Of a stretch of DNA of 64,000 bases, positions 51,101 through 60,100 are shown one piece after another (position 1 is the stretch's first letter; every line of letters begins with the position of its first letter). Under the pieces are notes generated by a model, which was given only the letters and a program-made list of their open reading frames with translations, was not told the DNA's origin and ran no database searches. Position numbers and translations under genes: made by a program. Location of the stretch: NCBI GenBank assembly GCA_959347315.1, contig OY365819.1:21366637-21430636 (forward strand), written 5' to 3'. This stretch comes from Bimastos eiseni. Taxonomy: Eukaryota; Annelida; Clitellata; Crassiclitellata; Lumbricidae.

Positions 51101-53129
51101 GTACTAAAAACTAACTTAGTGTTAATTTATACAATGCATTATTTAAATTAATGTATATGATGTATACTAGGCTAGCTAATCAGTTTCAAATCAATAAGTG
51201 TTACACTGTTCAGCTCACCCACCCATGTAATGTTTTCATGAAATTTTCCAGGACCCCACCCACCGCCCACCCTCAAGTGTAACGTAATTATGCAAAGACC
51301 CAACACAGGTTAAAAGTACAGAAGCGGACATTCATAAAATCTTTAATGTAAATACAAGAAGCATAGTGAACCTATATAAAATGTGAAAAGTCTTTTGCCG
51401 CTGAAGTCTTGTGTGGCTCAATCGTCCTCAACAGAAGCATAAGTTATTTTTATGGAGCCGGCCTATGTAGGATTATGGGAAATGAATATGATGGGGTCAA
51501 GATACAGTGTCAAACGAAGAAGCAGAGGGGTCCAACCTCCCCAACTCATGTAAATCAGACACTGGTGCTAGAGCTGTACCAATTAATCGGCCGATTATAC
51601 AGATATCGGCGATATCGGATATCGGCAAGATAATCGGCGTCGATATAAAAAAAAAATTTCTCATCTTAATTATTATTTTTAGTCTTTAAGAGCAAAATGA
51701 CGACAGCAATACCATTGGGTCTGTGAAGGACGCATTCCGTTCGCTTCCCATAGCGTTGGGAACTCTAGCTTCTTCTTCAGACCACCCAGTAACCATAGTG
51801 CTAAACGCTAGTACCGTGGGAAAGTGTCTACAGCTGTAGCCTGTTGTGCAGAGTGAGTCATAGCGCCGGCTTAATTACCCTGGGCACAATCATGTCATTT
51901 TAGGCCAAATGGGCAAGTCGTAAAAGTGGCCTGGCAATGGCATCGTTGGCATGTTAGAAGAAGGCGTCTAGTTACATAAATTATCTTTCTTCTCCTCCGT
52001 CATGCAAGGTCGACCGCCCGCTGTATTGGCTGCCTAACTACATGTATATGTCTCCTGTGGAGCAAGTGTTTGCTTGTATCACAACAATAGGCAGTAGCAT
52101 TAGGTCTATCTTTTAGAACCGGTCATCTAGGGAAACACAATGAAATAATCGGTAAAATAATCGGTAAAATAATCGGCTAAATAATCGGGTATCAGCAAAC
52201 GAATAATCGGCAATAATTGGTATCGTCATAATTGGCAAAAAGCGATATCGGTACAGCTCTAACTGGTGCAGACACAAACTGGTGAAAGTCTAATGAGACT
52301 CCATTTGAGAGGGGCATAGAATAATGGATGACACACTGGGGCGCAGAGCTAAAGAACCAAGTTTGATTCCCGTATCCCTGTAAGGTTTACCATGTCATTC
52401 TGGCAAGGCGGCATTGGTTCAAATAGACGTATATTGTAATGGTCATTTGTGTGAATGGTCAACAGTCAAATTCGACTTCTGTTATAACTTGTCACATTTG
52501 TTCATACAATTTTTTTAGTTCTATTGCAGACTGTCGGTCTGAAATTAAATGAAAACTATTATTATTCCAGAGTGCTGACATAGTGTTGATGAAGCACTAA
52601 TTGCAGAATATAATAATAATAATCGTTTTATTGTGTAATAAACTAATAATAAAATTCGTGTAATTTTAAAATGACAAACCGCAGTATGATTACAAGCATA
52701 TGACAAGGTTAGGCTGGAGGCAGATATATAGACAGGGATTCGAAACAAAAGTGTAGGTTTCGGCAGCTGGATTTTAGCAACTGGTGAACATAAGAAGGTC
52801 GAGAAGTTTGAAGGCCATTAGAGATAGGAGACATTGTCGATGTCAGTCCAGCGCAAGTTTCACCGATCAGGTGCTCTGTCAACATGTCACTTACGGCAAT
52901 GTATGGGCTTAATTTACAAACTTGACAGGCAGCCTTAGGAATTGTCTTATGTGCCGGTTGCAGTACGCGGAGCTAACGAAAGTGATTTATGATTAATATG
53001 ACCATACAAGTCTACGTCACCCCGATCAAAAACTGCTTGGCACAAATGCCCCTAAGGCACGTAAATTGAGTATACCTGTGGTCCGTCCTCAAATGCATCT
53101 TCTAAGTGTAATTTCTCGATATCGGGCAT
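28409..53129 (-). CDS. APPL1: APPL-family endosomal adaptor (BAR, PH, PTB), complete 22-exon gene
   Basis: Predicted minus-strand coding exons: 53129-53076, 49323-49225, 48743-48684, 48406-48335, 45602-45515, 44055-44014, 43765-43653, 42138-41960, 41296-41132, 40372-40288, 39783-39677, 39195-39153, 38084-38007, 36993-36875, 36365-36204, 35056-34980, 34461-34353, 33441-33355, 32112-32016, 31047-30997, 30513-30478, 28627-28409. All introns are GT-AG, all phases fit, and the total is 2142 bases: 713 residues plus stop, close to the roughly 700 residues of APPL proteins. The product starts MPDIEKLHLEDAF and has a RFPL..ILSSTL..F block, EILTLKEVFQ, DAPIQFDIL and VRFLGS, all in APPL order. APPL proteins sit on early endosomes, bind Rab5 through BAR-PH, and bind receptors and other partners through the PTB. 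Whether it is co-orthologous to vertebrate APPL1 and APPL2 cannot be told here. Confidence 0.96.
29434..29685 (+). CDS. Unrecognised open frame in an APPL intron
   Basis: About 83 open codons opposite to APPL, with the first ATG near 29479. The product is protein-like (HLHGRLQENYRNDPTL) but matches nothing I know. It ends in TAA and runs directly into the tail of a SINE. Possibly a fragment of a mobile element or processed pseudogene. Confidence 0.2.
   Translation: MAAVTELRVQKSRSMTNVLLFNHHLPEILIRNAHLHGRLQENYRNDPTLTKEDQDSTEHNRIVNKWKELMPHIACNTLHELEK
29684..29900 (-). mobile_element. SINE copy (diverged), minus
   Basis: Tail (ATT)n at 29684-29705, then sequence related to the body seen at 56394-56675 (AAACTGACAA.., GAGTCAAATTCAACTG, AAGGTGCCCAT). 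The tRNA-like head is too diverged to define. Confidence 0.6.
30997..35056 (-). CDS. APPL1: APPL exons 16-20: PTB (PID) domain
   Basis: Residues about 489-629. Exon 16 opens with SGDGGGGGHTQ, where the Gly run is coded by GGT repeats, then YPVRFLGSQQVKADR. Exon 17 has VRQIMTARAIYNIFKMT, exon 18 LLDPANGNITAEF..DVSYWAVH, exon 19 LFGFITRMRD..FTCYIFEC and exon 20 ICHAMATATQTAFQMF, the last helix of the fold. PTB domains bind peptide motifs of receptor tails and adaptors. An old TIR element, 32222-32791, lies between exons 18 and 19. Confidence 0.94.
32222..32791. mobile_element. TIR element TACCGTATATACTCGAC with an internal tandem duplication
   Basis: The 27-bp ends 32222-32248 and 32765-32791 are inverted copies. 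Between them a 181-bp block is present twice in tandem (about 32261-32441 and 32442-32590), starting GATTTCAGGATGGCG. No transposase. The flanking base pairs suggest a TA target, which I cannot prove. Confidence 0.8.
32977..33021 (+). repeat. (TA)n microsatellite
   Basis: About 20 uninterrupted TA units in the intron between APPL exons 18 and 19. Confidence 0.95.
34050..34155. repeat. Probable hAT-type transposon end
   Basis: Ends with AATATTCAGTACAGCCCTA and contains repeated CGAATA words, the style of hAT subterminal repeats. No second end was found, so it is a fragment. Confidence 0.4.
36204..36993 (-). CDS. APPL1: APPL exons 14-15: Ser/Thr-rich linker between PH and PTB
   Basis: About 93 residues of Ser/Thr/Pro-rich linker (STSLSSSISGVLSS; HPMTPLSTPTDG) ending with the family-conserved DAPIQFDILTP block. 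Probably flexible and phosphorylatable; the latter is inference. Confidence 0.93.
37225..37315. repeat. Dispersed repeat also present at 45265-45330
   Basis: Both places share AGATTTCTTGAAGAG, then CACTA or CGCTA, then CAAGTTTCATTGAT or TAAGTTTCATTGAT; this copy continues into an ATTGATTG run. Possibly the 3' end of a retroposon. Confidence 0.5.
37490..37640 (+). mobile_element. tRNA-derived SINE, second family
   Basis: Head with an A-box-like TAGCCTAGTGGTCAGTG and a B-box-like GGTCAAATCCC, as in a tRNA gene, followed by an unrelated body. The mismatches and the body argue against a working tRNA gene. Confidence 0.5.
38007..41296 (-). CDS. APPL1: APPL exons 9-13: PH domain
   Basis: Residues about 277-375. 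Begins SQKAGYLFIRT at the end of exon 9, then TRWDRAYFFIQGGNLMCQ (exon 10), IEDRRFVFQVT (exon 11), TVILQAENAFERNE (exon 12) and the C-terminal helix Trp in exon 13 (WMATIGNA). This is the normal strand order and closing Trp of a PH fold. Exon 12 is only 43 bases and its donor sits against an AT microsatellite. Exon 13 is spliced just after a SINE tail. Confidence 0.94.
38086..38285 (-). mobile_element. SINE copy next to APPL exon 13
   Basis: Body words AAACTGACAAACAGCAGTAT, GTCGAATCTGACTG and CAAGGCACCCATC match the copies at 52311 and 56394. The tail (TTATTATT on minus) is fused to the splice acceptor of APPL exon 13, which starts at 38084. Same strand as APPL. The 5' head is missing or diverged. 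Confidence 0.65.
38875..39147. repeat. AT microsatellites with inverted 30-bp copies
   Basis: Long (AT)n runs, the longest about 39086-39146, separate copies of AATTTATTATGTTAATCTTC in alternating orientation (near 38905, 38985, 39020, 39065). Strong hairpin or cruciform potential. The last AT run stops six bases from the donor of APPL exon 12. Confidence 0.85.
41132..53129 (-). CDS. APPL1: APPL exons 1-9: N-terminal BAR domain
   Basis: Residues 1 to about 270, helical and charged. The start ATG at 53129 has A at -3. Exon 2 gives TRNLLRLFETDA, exon 3 KELCAATQCLSSHL, exon 5 TQLGDSTMFPI, exon 7 KKEQDKVRQEVVDDLY and exon 8 LLQYKRKSSLLEPLIG..MNAQKTFFEIG. BAR domains form curved dimers that bind and bend membrane, and in APPL this one packs with the PH domain to bind Rab5. 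The 1.6-kb minisatellite lies in the intron before exon 5, a 24-bp minisatellite in the intron before exon 8, and a hAT MITE and ORF1-like relic in the first intron. Confidence 0.95.
42500..42625 (+). repeat. Tandem repeat of about 53 bp, 2.4 copies
   Basis: Unit contains TTCATTTGGGGCCCCT, then AGATAT, then TTGTATTTAATGTTTTCA. In the intron between APPL exons 7 and 8. Confidence 0.7.
42866..43080 (+). repeat. 24-bp minisatellite alternating as 48-bp dimers
   Basis: Nine units of AAGGACCACAGACCAT plus eight more bases. Endings ATGTCT and TCTGTTT alternate, giving a 48-bp higher-order period. Open frames through it are artefacts. In the intron between APPL exons 7 and 8. Confidence 0.85.
45618..47200 (+). 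repeat. 1.6-kb minisatellite of 23-bp units
   Basis: About 69 copies of a 23-bp unit that contains AGAATAGCCTCAGCAAATGA. Two binary variants recur: AGAGAAT or ACAGAAT, and CAAATGAC or CAAGTGAC. Rare variants mark a 368-bp (16-unit) block that occurs twice: ACAGACAA at 46593 and 46961, CTCGGCAAG at about 46330 and 46698, CAAATAACAG at about 46449 and 46817. In the intron between APPL exons 4 and 5; the array begins about 15 bases from the exon 5 acceptor. Confidence 0.95.
47201..48334. other. APPL intron remainder, nothing recognised
   Basis: AT-rich, with a short direct duplication of TTCCATCATGTAACAG near 47648-47685. No exon or TIR pair seen. Confidence 0.4.
50030..50765 (+). mobile_element. 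LINE ORF1-like relic
   Basis: A Lys/Glu-rich coiled-coil-like frame (50040-50294, for example KEQIAKEKEKTNKINERQ) is followed, after stops and a frame change, by a KVDIKKVFRLRHLLIKSRDGK stretch. This resembles the RRM-like part of non-LTR ORF1 proteins and leads into another charged tail. Several stops; dead. In the first APPL intron, opposite strand. The identification rests on order and composition only. Confidence 0.35.
51569..52261. mobile_element. hAT-type MITE with perfect 8-bp target duplication
   Basis: 693 bp. TAGAGCTGTACC at the left end and its exact inverse at the right end. Flanked by ACTGGTGC at 51561-51568 and 52262-52269. Subterminal AATCGG words are dense at both ends. Eight-base duplications are typical of hAT transposases. 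No transposase frame inside. Lies in the first APPL intron. Confidence 0.92.
52311..52566 (+). mobile_element. tRNA-derived SINE, plus copy
   Basis: Head GGGGCATAGAATAATGG..ACACACTGGGGCGCAGAG with a B-box-like GTTTGATTCCCG, a body with CAAATTCGACTTCTGT, and an (ATT)n tail at 52556-52566. Same family as 56394-56675, inserted about 40 bases past the hAT MITE. Confidence 0.8.
52606..52715 (-). mobile_element. SINE 3' fragment, minus
   Basis: (AAT)n tail, then AAAATGACAAACCGCAGTAT and GATTACAAGCAT, matching the tail end of the copy at 56394. Lies tail to tail with the preceding plus copy. Confidence 0.7.
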
Positions 53130-54348
53130 TTTAAGATTTTAAAATAACTATACAAAACACATTAAGTCATAAAATAAACATCCCTTGCAGGCGTTGTTAT
53201 GGCCTGACAACGACAAACCTCTGAATTACACCTTAACTAAAGTTTGATTTAGGCCTCTCATAAGTATGTATCATGAGGTTGTTGGTATGTATAAATATAA
53301 ACATACCATATGTGAGGAATACATGCATATATGCACACATGCATACATGAGCACACAAACAATTTGTTTAATTCACAATCCAACCATATGACAATCGCAA
53401 CTAGATTTACATAGCCAGTAACTGACCGTAATGTTAGAATTGGCAGAGAGAATCTGAGAGAGAGCATTCGGTGATTATATACATATATATAGTGTCATAT
53501 GATATTAGAGGCAAAATCTAAACAAACTGCACTTCTTTGAAGAAAAACCTTAGTTATATTAGCCCTGATAAGTGCATTCTAACGAATAGGCCAGCATGAT
53601 GATCCAAATAGCTAGATTTCCTTTGACAAAAATATGAGTCGTGTCTAGTATCTTTTTAATTAACAATCATTCTATTCTTTTTGTATCTGCTTAATATGAA
53701 AGAATTCAGAATAATTGGCTACACTATTATTTCTTACCCAAATCAGAAACTAATAAAAAGCCACTTGCAAAAATAAAATTAAAAATTTCTCTATGTATAT
53801 GTTAGCTGGGCAAGACTGTTGAATTATTATTTAAAAACCTAGGATTTTTAGTTATTGTTGTCATCATTATCATTGTTATTTTAGATTGACATTTATTGTT
53901 TTTATAATTGATATCATTCGTTAAAAATATTTAAAAAAATCCGAATTTAAGATGCCAGATTGAGGAAGCTAAGGCAATTTTGTAACTACTATTGTCACAT
54001 GGGCCTATTGCTACTGCTACTATTTATTATTTATATATTTATTACTATAAAAGTATGGCATGATATAATTATGTCTATGGTCGTGAGTGCTGTGGTTGGT
54101 GACAAAGACTATTATCCAGTGCAAAAGACGCATCGTCTGCATGCGCCGCCAGAGGCGCCACTTGGTCCAATTTGTTAATGAGTTGTATTGTCCGTCAGCC
54201 ACCGGCAAGCAAGGCGGCGTTGTCTCGAAAGCACAGAACAGTTTTCTTGTTAATTTCAATACTATTGTAGGAGAGAATTATTACTGGCATGTCTGACTAA
54301 ATAGGACTCGTGTTTTAAGACTGTTTTATCAAAGTAGAAGACGCAAAG
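53130..54348. promoter_or_regulatory. Shared 5' region between APPL (-) and alpha-actinin (+)
   Basis: 1219 bases separate the two start codons, which point outward. The stretch should hold both 5' UTRs and promoters. It is AT-rich with a small GC-rich patch at 54140-54235. No TATA box at an obvious distance. Small frames in it (for example 53960-54178) have no recognisable product. Confidence 0.5.
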
Positions 54349-57110
54349 ATGAGCGATGGAAGCGTTCACGCGATTTATGATGACGGTCTGCTAGACCCCG
54401 CCTGGGAGAAGCTCCAGCAGAAGGTACTGTCGTTAGACAGATGACTCACTGATCCTTGTCACAACGGCCCTTCGACATTTCTAGGAACGGAAGAATCTGG
54501 TGTAAAGGGCGAAGGGTATTGTTCCGGTAGTTCAAGGGTTCGAGTGTAGGAGGCAGTTGAGAACGTGGTTGGGATTATCAGTTGCGATTTCTAAAGAACT
54601 CAGATAGGCCTACTAGAACAGTAGAACTTCTGTAGCGCTAACGTATTGCACTTGGCGCCAAGCGGTTGTTGTACATATTCACAATTTGGTTAATGCCAAG
54701 ATTGACCATGGTTAATGGATTAGGGTTTGTTTATGGGTTAGGATTTAGAATTGGAGCTAGAGTATGGCTTGGGTTATGCAATGATTATTGTTGCAAAAGT
54801 CCTGGTTAATGTGGCTTAGAATTGTGTGGTGCATCTGGAACTAACACAGATACAGACACACATGACAACTGCAATCCTAAACCAGATCACATCCAGTCAT
54901 AGGTTGCTTGGCTCAATGATAGGCATAAACCTGTGTAAAGAAACAAACATGATAATATATATGATGGTCAACTTTGTCAGTTGTCTGTAACTAAGACCTT
55001 ATGGTGACTGCATAACCAAAAATGTTGTAATTTAACCAGAAGCATGTACTAAATGTGGCTGCTTCACATTTTGTGGCCAGCAGCGTTTCAGGACTCTGGT
55101 TTCTGTGCAACTCTTCCACTGTTTGCACTCTGATAGTGCTGGTCCCAAGTCTGGATAAAGGAGGAGGGTGATCTTTGTTATCACACTGTGTCGTTAAACT
55201 GCAACTAGTACTATAGTAAACTTGTCTCTCTGTTCTTGTTGATGGAAATATTCTTCCATCAGGAGATCATTGAACTATGATCCAAAACAAAACCTTGTCA
55301 GTTACTTCTGGTTCACTGGAGACTTTTAGGCAGATTATTTGTCAAGGAAAATAGATAGACAGACGAAGCAATGCAGCAGAAAAACAACCTCTGTTGTTAT
55401 CAAAACTGAGTTTTACTATTTAGACAAGTTCTACATAAACCAAATAATGCAGAGAATATTTTTAAGATTTATTATATTAAGGGGTAGCTTAACTGAGAAA
55501 TGGTGTTTATGAAAATTTGTTCTATTCTGAGTATTTTATGCTTTTAACAAATTGACCCAGCTAGCTCATCCTATAGACACCATACCATGTTCAGAGATCC
55601 TGGACTAAGTAGCGAGGGGTGACAAGGCTTGTAGAATATGAACCCAGCACCAGGCATCACTCTCATTGCCATTAGTTGATTCCTTGTAATTAGCTGTCAA
55701 CAGTCATTGTGCAAGAATAACAATGGGCAAATAGATAGCTAGCGTAAACAGTGAAAATGTATCTCTTACATTTTCTGTTGTTTTCTTTTCATTGTGTTGT
55801 CAAATTGTTGTTTGATTCTTGTTATATGAGCTGTTCAGTTGTTCTTTTTGTTGAACAAGTGTTGTTGTTCTTGCCATTGAAAAGCTGTTGTTTGGCTGTA
55901 GACGTTTACTGCTTGGTGCAACTCACATCTGCGCCAGGTGAATGCACAGGTAGAGGACATTGGACAGGACTTTCGAGATGGCCTGAAGCTGCTGCAGCTG
56001 TTGGAGGTCATCTCAGGCGAGCAGTTGCCTCGGCCAGAGAAGGGTAGACTGCGCTTCCATATGATCGCCAATGTCAACAAAGCACTCAGATACATTGAAA
56101 GCAAAGGGGTGAAACTCGTCTCAGTTGGTGCTGAAGGTAAATAATTATCCCTCTCATTGACTGACTAAAGGCTGTTCTATTTTAAGTTTCATTTCCCCTC
56201 AGGCTGATAGCAAGAGAATTGTATCAGAGTTGTTTTTGAATTAAATTTTATTGAAGAGTCAGTCAGAATTAGTAAGATGCCTTCATATTGTCTTAACAGT
56301 TTCATTCATCATCATTCTTTTTATTCAATGAATTGTGAGGTAGGAATGCAGTTTGCTTAGAAGTGTCCATCAATTGGTTCCTTGCACTGGCTATAAATAA
56401 TAATAATAATCTTCGTTAAATTTCAAACTGACAAACCGCAGTATGATTACAAGTACAGCATGAATGAATGAATGATGATGAGTTATTATTACAGGAGTCG
56501 AATTTAACCATCGGCAGCCACGCAGGGCACACATTACGCTATGCATCTCATTTTTAACAAATGCCGCCACCCAGCAAAAGAAGGGAAGAAGTCAACCTTA
56601 GGGGGGAATACGTGTCTCGAACTCTGTTCCTCAGCGCTGCGTCCCAGTGTGTTCACCACTATTCTATGCCCCCCTGAAATATTATGACTAGATTTACTTT
56701 GATGACATTATATGGCATTGTCTGTTTTGTGGTCCTTGAAATTTTTGACATATTCTTCAATTCCATTGTCACACTTTTGCAGACTACTGACCATTAAAGG
56801 TGGGGCCTTCTAAGTGTTCTTACCTTTCTTCACCTAAGGTGTCACTTATGAAGGCGCAGTGTAGTGTGGTTAATTTTCGAAACTCAGTTGCAGACAAAGT
56901 GAGCCAGAAGTGAGCCAAAATTACTCGCTTTATATTAGAAAAATGTTTCTATGGTTATTACTATTTTAATCAAACGACTGTTAAGTTTTGGCTTCAGTGT
57001 TTGTAAATTGTTGCTGTCTTCAGAAATAGTTGATGGTAATTTGAAGATGACCCTTGGAATGATATGGACCATAATTCTTCGATTTGCAATCCAAGACATT
57101 TCAGTCGAAG
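54349..57110 (+). CDS. ACTN: Alpha-actinin exons 1-3: N-terminus and CH1
   Basis: Exon 1 codes a short acidic leader ([21 protein letters not shown]). Exons 2-3 give CH1, residues about 26-132, with [18 protein letters not shown], the conserved [10 protein letters not shown] and the [13 protein letters not shown] actin-binding helix. The first intron is 1.5 kb. Confidence 0.97.
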
Positions 57111-60100
57111 GTAGGAGCAATCGCAACCATACCCTTGTCTAGTTCTAACTCACTGAGTCTTTTCTCTGTTGCTTCTACTCTGCTAGAACACTCACACAGA
57201 ACTTAGTTTATAAAGTTTACTTGCTGACTTGTTAGTTTATACTTAATGTGGAATGTAGTCTGTGTTGCATGTAGTTATAACTCATTAAGTCTTTATATAT
57301 TCCGGGTTCTATTTCCAGTTTTATATTCAATGATATATATTCTATAGTGTTGCTGTTTATAATTATTTTATGTTAAAATTGCAGCTAAAGCTTCAAAGTG
57401 TGTTGGATTATAATTGCCAAGTGGATATTGTTTAAAATAAACTTTCTTGCGAACTCACACTGTCAGTGCGACATTTCAGAAGCATTAGGCAAAAGAAAGT
57501 ATGTGAACAAATTCATGTAATTTTATGTGTCACCATTGTCAAATGATGAAAAAGTTATACTGGCTGATCTGAGCATTGCACAGAATGTTTCGAGCAGTCA
57601 CGACAATTTTGTAGTGATTAAGAGGCAATGGTATTGAATGATTGTCTACAAGTTGCTTGACAAGTCTACTAGTGTAGACTTTTTGTAACTGTACTGTTTC
57701 ATTGACTTTCTATGTCCCACTCATGACTGTTCTTATGTTTATAGCATGATTTTATAGTTGTTCTAATGTCTAAATTAATTGGTTCATTGGAATTGAAAAA
57801 GTGTATCTCCCTTGTGATACACCTTTTGAACAGGCTATGTTTCGAGCTATATTTTTTACCTGATGCACTCATGGCATGAAAAAGTAGTTTAGCGTTTTAT
57901 GGTTAGCCAAAAAAGGTAGTTTATGCATTTTTGTGATTAGCTGAGAAACTACCAGCCGTAAATTTGCTCAAGCCAGCCATCAGCCAGAAAATTGTCACTT
58001 GGGGTGTGGTTGCAGCTCAACTTTTAATGAACCTTTTTAATAATGTAATGGCTGCTCCAACATTCATACTGTCTATCTTCCACCATATTAAGGTGTTTCT
58101 GTCTTGTTGTTACAATATTGCAGTGTGTAATTGTGATTGGTAAATGATGACTGTACAATGGTATTTTCTTTCATTCTGTTAATTCCTAGAAATGACTGCA
58201 AAGGAAGGCTTATTGTTGTGGTGCCAACGTAAAACGGCTCCATATAAAAACGTTCATGTACAGAATTTTCATCTTAGGTAAGTCTTATTGATCAATCAAC
58301 AGAATCTATTACCAATTTTATCAGAGAAAGGATAAAATGTAATTAATTATGTTTATATACAGTGAATCCAGAACAGGGAGGAGCAGCCAACTGGAATGCG
58401 TTTCCCAGGGGCGTCCAAAAAGGGGGGTCCGGAGGCAAATGCCTCTAATTTCAGGTAGGGGGGATTTTTTTCAGTCTTAGGGGGGTATCATGCCTTCCTG
58501 ATACTGAGGACCGGGGTTTTGTCTCCATCACTCAGGAAGGGGATTGACGCCTCTGGCGATTCCTGTCAACCTCGAATTATAGGAATGAGTCAGCCTTCAT
58601 TGGTCTTGACTTGGAAAACCATTTAAAAAATGACTGATGCATGCATTTGTATTCGATTTTATTCAGGAAAATAATTTGTTGCAGATAATTGTGATATATT
58701 TATAAATCATGTTAGAAAAGAGAAAATTTATTTAATACTTACGACGGACGACATTGGAACGAAGTACTAATGAAGAATCATTTAGTGCTTAATTTTTAAT
58801 CATTGCTGGAAAACAACTCTTTTTCTTGACCGTATATGTTGTTCGATGCTCTGGTTAAACAATATCTATAACATGTATCATAAATGCAAGTAGGTAACTT
58901 AATTATGCAAACAATGTATTGTGTTTTACTCTATGTTTGCTCTGAATGTAAGAATGAATAAATTGAGCTATATGTCTGTATTTCTAGTTTTAAGGATGGC
59001 CTTGCATTCTGCGCTCTTATCCACAAACATCGGCCAGAACTCATTCAGTACCAGACGCTGTCAAGAGTAAGTACGTTTATCTATCTATCATGTAAGAAAA
59101 GAGAAAATTACTTTAAGCTGTGGTCAGCCATTTGGGAAATGTTGTCATCTTATCACAGCTTTATTCTACTAGCAGCTATTTAATTTTTTCAGTTTGTGGG
59201 TTTTGAGTTTACCTTTATATGCACTTTATTAATATCAAGCTTTTCTTCATCTTACCAAGTTTGTTTTAACTTTATTTTCATCTTAACAAACTATCTACAA
59301 AGTTCTGCTCTACGTTATATAATTAATATTGTTTTGCTGCTGGAAGGGATATCCTGGCTTTCTCTTATCAGCTTGCATTCAGTTAAAGATTCTTGTCTTT
59401 GTCTTTAAGTCAAAATTGGGTATTACTAAAAAAATATCTTGGGGATTACATTTGCTCCCCACTTTCTGCAGCTTCTCTCAACCATTTCGCTCCTTGGATT
59501 GGCTGGCATGCTCTCTTTGTTCTGCAAGTTAAGGACTACGATGGCCCAAACTAGATCTTTTGCCACCATATGACCTTTCCTATGGAATGCCCTTTCCTCG
59601 TCTCCTTGTGTTGCCATTCTTTCTTGGTCTCTTCCTATGTCATTTTCTGTTCCTGAAATCTTTTTCTACTCTCGGGGTACTCGCTTAGGTAGCACTACTG
59701 AATGGCCACTGATTTGAGCGGCGCTATACAAATTAATAAATACATTACAAGATGTCAAAGGAAATAAATTTAATGCAAGCAAGATCACTCATCTTGTTAA
59801 GTTTTTCTTGATTCAATCTGGTTTTGTTTGGTCAAAGTCCAGTCATTTTAGATGACATGATGTTTCACACACTGGTCCCATCTTGGATCTTCCTCTCTAT
59901 CTCATCTTGTGTTGCTTTGTGCTTATAATGTTTTCATTGTTTTTGTCTTTGCTTCTTACCTCCTAAGGTATCATTAATAATGATGTAATGCTTCTAGTTA
60001 TATGAGCATTATAATGTTTACTGACTAAGGTTTTGTTTTTTATGAGCTTTATGTCACTACAAGGCTACAGTATGGACAGCACTTTTGGGAGTTAGCTAAG

